Of a stretch of 34,074 nt of DNA, positions 31,791 to 34,074 are shown piece by piece; position 1 is the stretch's first letter; each line of letters starts with the position of its first letter. The stretch is from Reticulitermes lucifugus (Eukaryota > Arthropoda > Insecta > Blattodea > Rhinotermitidae): assembly GCA_026260175.1 (NCBI GenBank), contig JAKCWW010004479.1, positions 1 to 34,074 of the forward strand. The letters are read 5' to 3'. The notes beneath the pieces were generated by a model that saw only the letters and a list, made by a program, of their open reading frames with translations, was not told the DNA's origin and made no database searches. The position numbers were made by a program, and so were the translations under genes.

Positions 31791-31917
31791 ACAGACCTGC
31801 CTTCTGCATGTTTTCTTAGTGTCTCAGAATACAACCTGCTGCTTAAAAACTTCTCATGCATTTGTAAAGTGTTGTCCAAATTTACATGACACTTCCTATA
31901 ACAGCTATAATCTGTAT

Positions 31918-32125
31918 AAAGGTAAAGCTATCCCATCACAGGCCTGGACGGGCCCTCAGGGCTCCAGGAGGTTGAAGCTCCCAGAATTTCCAGACAACTG
32001 GCCCATGAAGGTGGCATGTTTGTCAGCCCTACGCACCGGCCACCTTCCAATGACCCCACCGGGAAACAAACCCGCGATCTTCCGGCTTGTAACACAGTGC
32101 CTCAACCAACTGCGCCTATGTGTGC
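31918..32125 (-). mobile_element. tRNA-derived SINE
   Basis: On the minus strand the head has A box TAGGCGCAGTTGG (plus 32106-32118) and B box GGGTTTGTTTCCC (plus 32061-32073), spaced as in a tRNA. The body is GC-rich and the tail ends GGATAGCTTTACCTTTA. Related SINEs ending in TAGCTTTACC are familiar from large insect genomes. It is much richer in GC than its surroundings. Confidence 0.82.
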
Positions 32126-32505
32126 CCCATATTCTGTGTACATTTCACAAAACTGACAGTTACGATTGCAGATCACTATCATACTCTTTAATAAGCAGCG
32201 GGTAATTTTAGTCAGTAGGTGGGTGAGTATAACATACCAGAGCCAATGGCAAGTGACTAGCCATGACTGCCAGATAGTATAAATATCCCTATACTTAATG
32301 TACCAAAAACAAGTCATTTACTTTAAAATGAAACACGTATTACATATCTACAATCTACAGACATTATAGCATCAACTGACTCCTTAATTATAACAAATTT
32401 AAAGTAACAATGTTTCTGCATTTAACATAATGTATATTACAAGAATTAACATACAACTGACAAAATGACCACATTTTTCAATGCCCAAAAGTCCTGAGCA
32501 GTCAC

Positions 32506-32652
32506 CTTTGCAAAGAGTTCTCATGCATGACAAAGGCATAGACACCAGGTTGCAGCTTCTCTGCAACAGCCAGAACAATAAGCAGATCTGCTTCCTCCAG
32601 GTCAAGGGCCTGTGCCAGGTATCTGGAGTGTCCAAATTTCTTGGGATCTTTG
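32506..32652 (-). CDS. Internal exon of an unrecognised gene
   Basis: A 147-bp exon on the minus strand with acceptor CTGCTTTCAG and donor CAAAG|GTGACT. One base completes the preceding codon, then 48 codons are open, and two bases (AG) carry over. The peptide begins KDPKKFGHSRYLAQALDLEE, continues with the hydrophobic ADLLIVLAVAEKL and ends VYAFVMHENSLQ. The balanced composition, high coding quality and matching splice sites make this one of the most convincing host exons in the window. I do not recognise the family. The 5' part of the gene would lie beyond 34074; the following exon was not found in the repeat-rich sequence below. Confidence 0.72.
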
Positions 32653-32764
32653 CTGAAAGCAGAATCAATGAAGTCACTTTTTTAAATTACTCTAAATTCC
32701 AAATTTTCCTTTTCATAATTCTGTATAAACAAATTAAATTTAATTTTAGACAGATGCATGTTAA

Positions 32765-32976
32765 ACCCTTGCAGTGAGTGTGAATTCCTGTAGTGGCAGA
32801 TGGGAATTTTTTCATTTGGAAAATAAAATTACTAAATTCTCAACTAACCATATGCACAGCTATACTTTATACTTTTCCATATCAGAAACATTTCAGCTGG
32901 GTTTGGCAACGAGTTTCTCTGAATACAGAACCAATTACTCAACCGACGAAAAAAATGTCAGTTGTCACATCTAGGG
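32765..32976. mobile_element. Possible TTAA-flanked element, weak
   Basis: TTAAACCCTTGCAGTG at one end and ATCTAGGGTTAA at the other are similar to the piggyBac-type MITEs nearby, but the inverted repeats match only over CCCT plus scattered positions. Confidence 0.25.
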
Positions 32977-33109
32977 TTAAGGTAATGGGTAATATACTTT
33001 GCACAGACACTGCTTAGCTAATTCCATGGACTACAGTCCTTAAGAAGCTACAATTTGCTCCGATAGTTACAAAATCCCTCACCATTTACAGAACCAGAAG
33101 GTTTGACAA

Positions 33110-33350
33110 CGTATTAAAGCCGCCTGTCACTAAAACTCTATTCTCAGCCAGATGCATCCAGTCCACACCATAACACCACATTTCCTTAAGATCCACATTA
33201 ATGTTATCCTCCCATGTATGCCAAGAGTTTTCCTACCATAGGACTTTCTGACTAAAATTTTGTTAAGGATTTCACATCTCTCCCATGCATGTCACAAGTA
33301 TGGCAATGACTCTAAGGGTCTGCTTGCTCTGGTATTCCGAATTACTACCG
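33110..33350 (-). pseudogene. RTE-like retroelement 3' coding fragment, second copy
   Basis: On the minus strand a frame reads WEDNINVDLKEMWCYGVDW and then MHLAENRVLVTGG, the same C-terminal block as at 9215-9445 (W.DNI..DL..MG....DWI.LAQ.R). Upstream, VRKSYGRKTLG in another frame matches the GKP.GKR.LGRP segment. Frameshifted and truncated. Confidence 0.6.
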
Positions 33351-33527
33351 CAGTTAAGACATACCATTGACTTAACTGTAAGTGTTAACATGCAAACACT
33401 TCATACAGAAGGAACTTAAAGATAATACATTTGGAGGTTAATTTAAGCAGTCAAAAGTAACAGTTCACACAGAGGGACACATTCCAAAGCTTGTCAAAAT
33501 GTGATGGGCCATGGGCTCATTTTATGA

Positions 33528-33548
33528 CCCCCCCCCCCAAAAAAAAAA
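33528..33548. repeat. C-run followed by A-run
   Basis: Eleven C followed by ten A; a low-complexity tract prone to sequencing and assembly errors. A comparable run of eleven G is at 11046-11056. Confidence 0.9.
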
Positions 33549-33671
33549 GTCCATCCAAAAGGCATGTGTTAGGTGAAGAAAAAGTTGATGACATTCTTAA
33601 TAATTGGAATCAATTTACAGAAAATGCTGACATGCTGTAAGAGACCACTGGTTGAGTGATTTCAAGCTTCT

Positions 33672-33960
33672 GCTGTGGTATAAATGAGATCTTTGGTCTT
33701 CTGGGGATGTTACACAAGCGTATATTGGTAGTTAGTTACTGACGTTTCGGGACAACCTGTCAGTCCCATCTTGAAAGGTCAAGCAGTCCAAGAAGAATGC
33801 TGATAACACTTACGTGCTGACAACCTATCAGTCCCACCTTCAAGGGTCCAGGAGCCTAGGACTACTTGACCCTTGAAGTTGGGACCAATGGGTTGTCCCG
33901 AAATGTTGGTACCTTACTACCAATCAATGCTGCATAACATCCCAGAAGAGGGAAGATCTC
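33672..33960. repeat. Foldback locus H: three CUUGAAG-type arms
   Basis: The left arm (minus) and right arm (plus) are divergent inverted copies. Both have stem II GGGAC with GUCCC followed by GAAA (GAAACGUCAGUAAC on the left, GAAAUGUUGGUACC on the right), then CTACCAAT and ATCCC.AGAAGA. A third, partial minus-strand copy (33820-33860) lies in the centre. The core is UUCAAGA on the left and UUGAAGU on the right, against CUGANGA in active hammerheads, so these are probably inactive. Confidence 0.7.
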
Positions 33961-34004
33961 AGACCACTGGTTTTTTGAGACTTGTGATCACAGACACAAA
34001 ACTA

Positions 34005-34074
34005 CAGTAGAACCCGGATAAGAAGTCCCCGCATAAGAAGTTTTCCCCTGTAAGAAGCCTGATTTTTAAAGTCC
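34005..34074 (+). mobile_element. Tigger/pogo-like element, 5' terminus running off the window
   Basis: After TA (34003-34004) the sequence begins CAGTAGAACCCGGATAAGAA and contains the repeated sub-motif ATAAGAAGT, typical of the TIR of pogo/Tigger elements. The body lies beyond the window. Confidence 0.65.

Noticed and set aside
1..34074. tRNA, rRNA or CRISPR arrays
   Set aside because: Only SINE-type A/B boxes were found; no cloverleaf, no rRNA similarity, and no spaced direct repeats of CRISPR type.

Overview
This window is eukaryotic and almost certainly comes from an insect. It is AT-rich and gene-poor. Coding information is split into short exons with GT/AG borders, and most recognisable protein similarity belongs to decayed insect transposable elements. 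The mix of elements (non-LTR elements with a C-terminal RNase H, an RTE-like tail, a mariner remnant, a second DDE transposase, TTAA-flanked MITEs, a tRNA-derived SINE and Penelope-type hammerhead ribozymes) would fit a large polyneopteran genome such as a termite, cockroach, stick insect or orthopteran. That placement is inference. There are no prokaryotic genes, operons or CRISPR arrays.

Host genes. A minus-strand gene for a PHF13/PHF23-like PHD-finger protein occupies about 2.9-23.6 kb. Its exons are: probable 5'UTR exon 1 (donor at 23546), small exon 2 (20936-20976), exon 3 (19247-19339, probable start codon), exon 4 (15097-15211) and terminal exon 5 (2951-3174, the C4HC3 PHD finger). The phases of exons 3-5 agree exactly and give about 143 residues. 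A CpG-richer stretch at about 23.47-24.32 kb is the likely promoter. A second minus-strand gene, whose family I do not recognise, contributes one good internal exon at 32506-32652.

Mobile DNA. Intron 3 holds an internally deleted non-LTR retrotransposon (15941-18932) in antisense orientation with a perfect 13-bp target duplication. A 5'-truncated second retroelement lies at 24395-25441. DDE transposase remnants lie at about 13190-13765 and 31180-31790, RTE-like 3' tails at about 9215-9445 and 33110-33350, a SINE at 31918-32125, TTAA-flanked piggyBac-type MITEs at 6161, 20667 and 30598 (possibly 9508), and Tigger/pogo-like termini at 29480-29557 and 34005 onward. A 16-copy, 44-bp minisatellite is at 12431-13137.

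Most interesting feature. The window contains many hammerhead-ribozyme modules. At least four keep a complete core (CUGANGA, stem II, GAAA, a short self-complementary stem III, UH, and a closing stem I): 260-303(+), 4310-4352(+), 4509-4553(-) and 6969-7010(+). Eight loci are foldbacks in which two related arms point outward from a short centre, and each is related to hammerhead modules or to their decayed derivatives. Five of these sit in intron 4 of the PHD-finger gene, and the intact module at 4509-4553 is in the sense orientation of that transcript. Hammerheads in Penelope-like elements are established; the consistent divergent pairing is what deserves a closer look.
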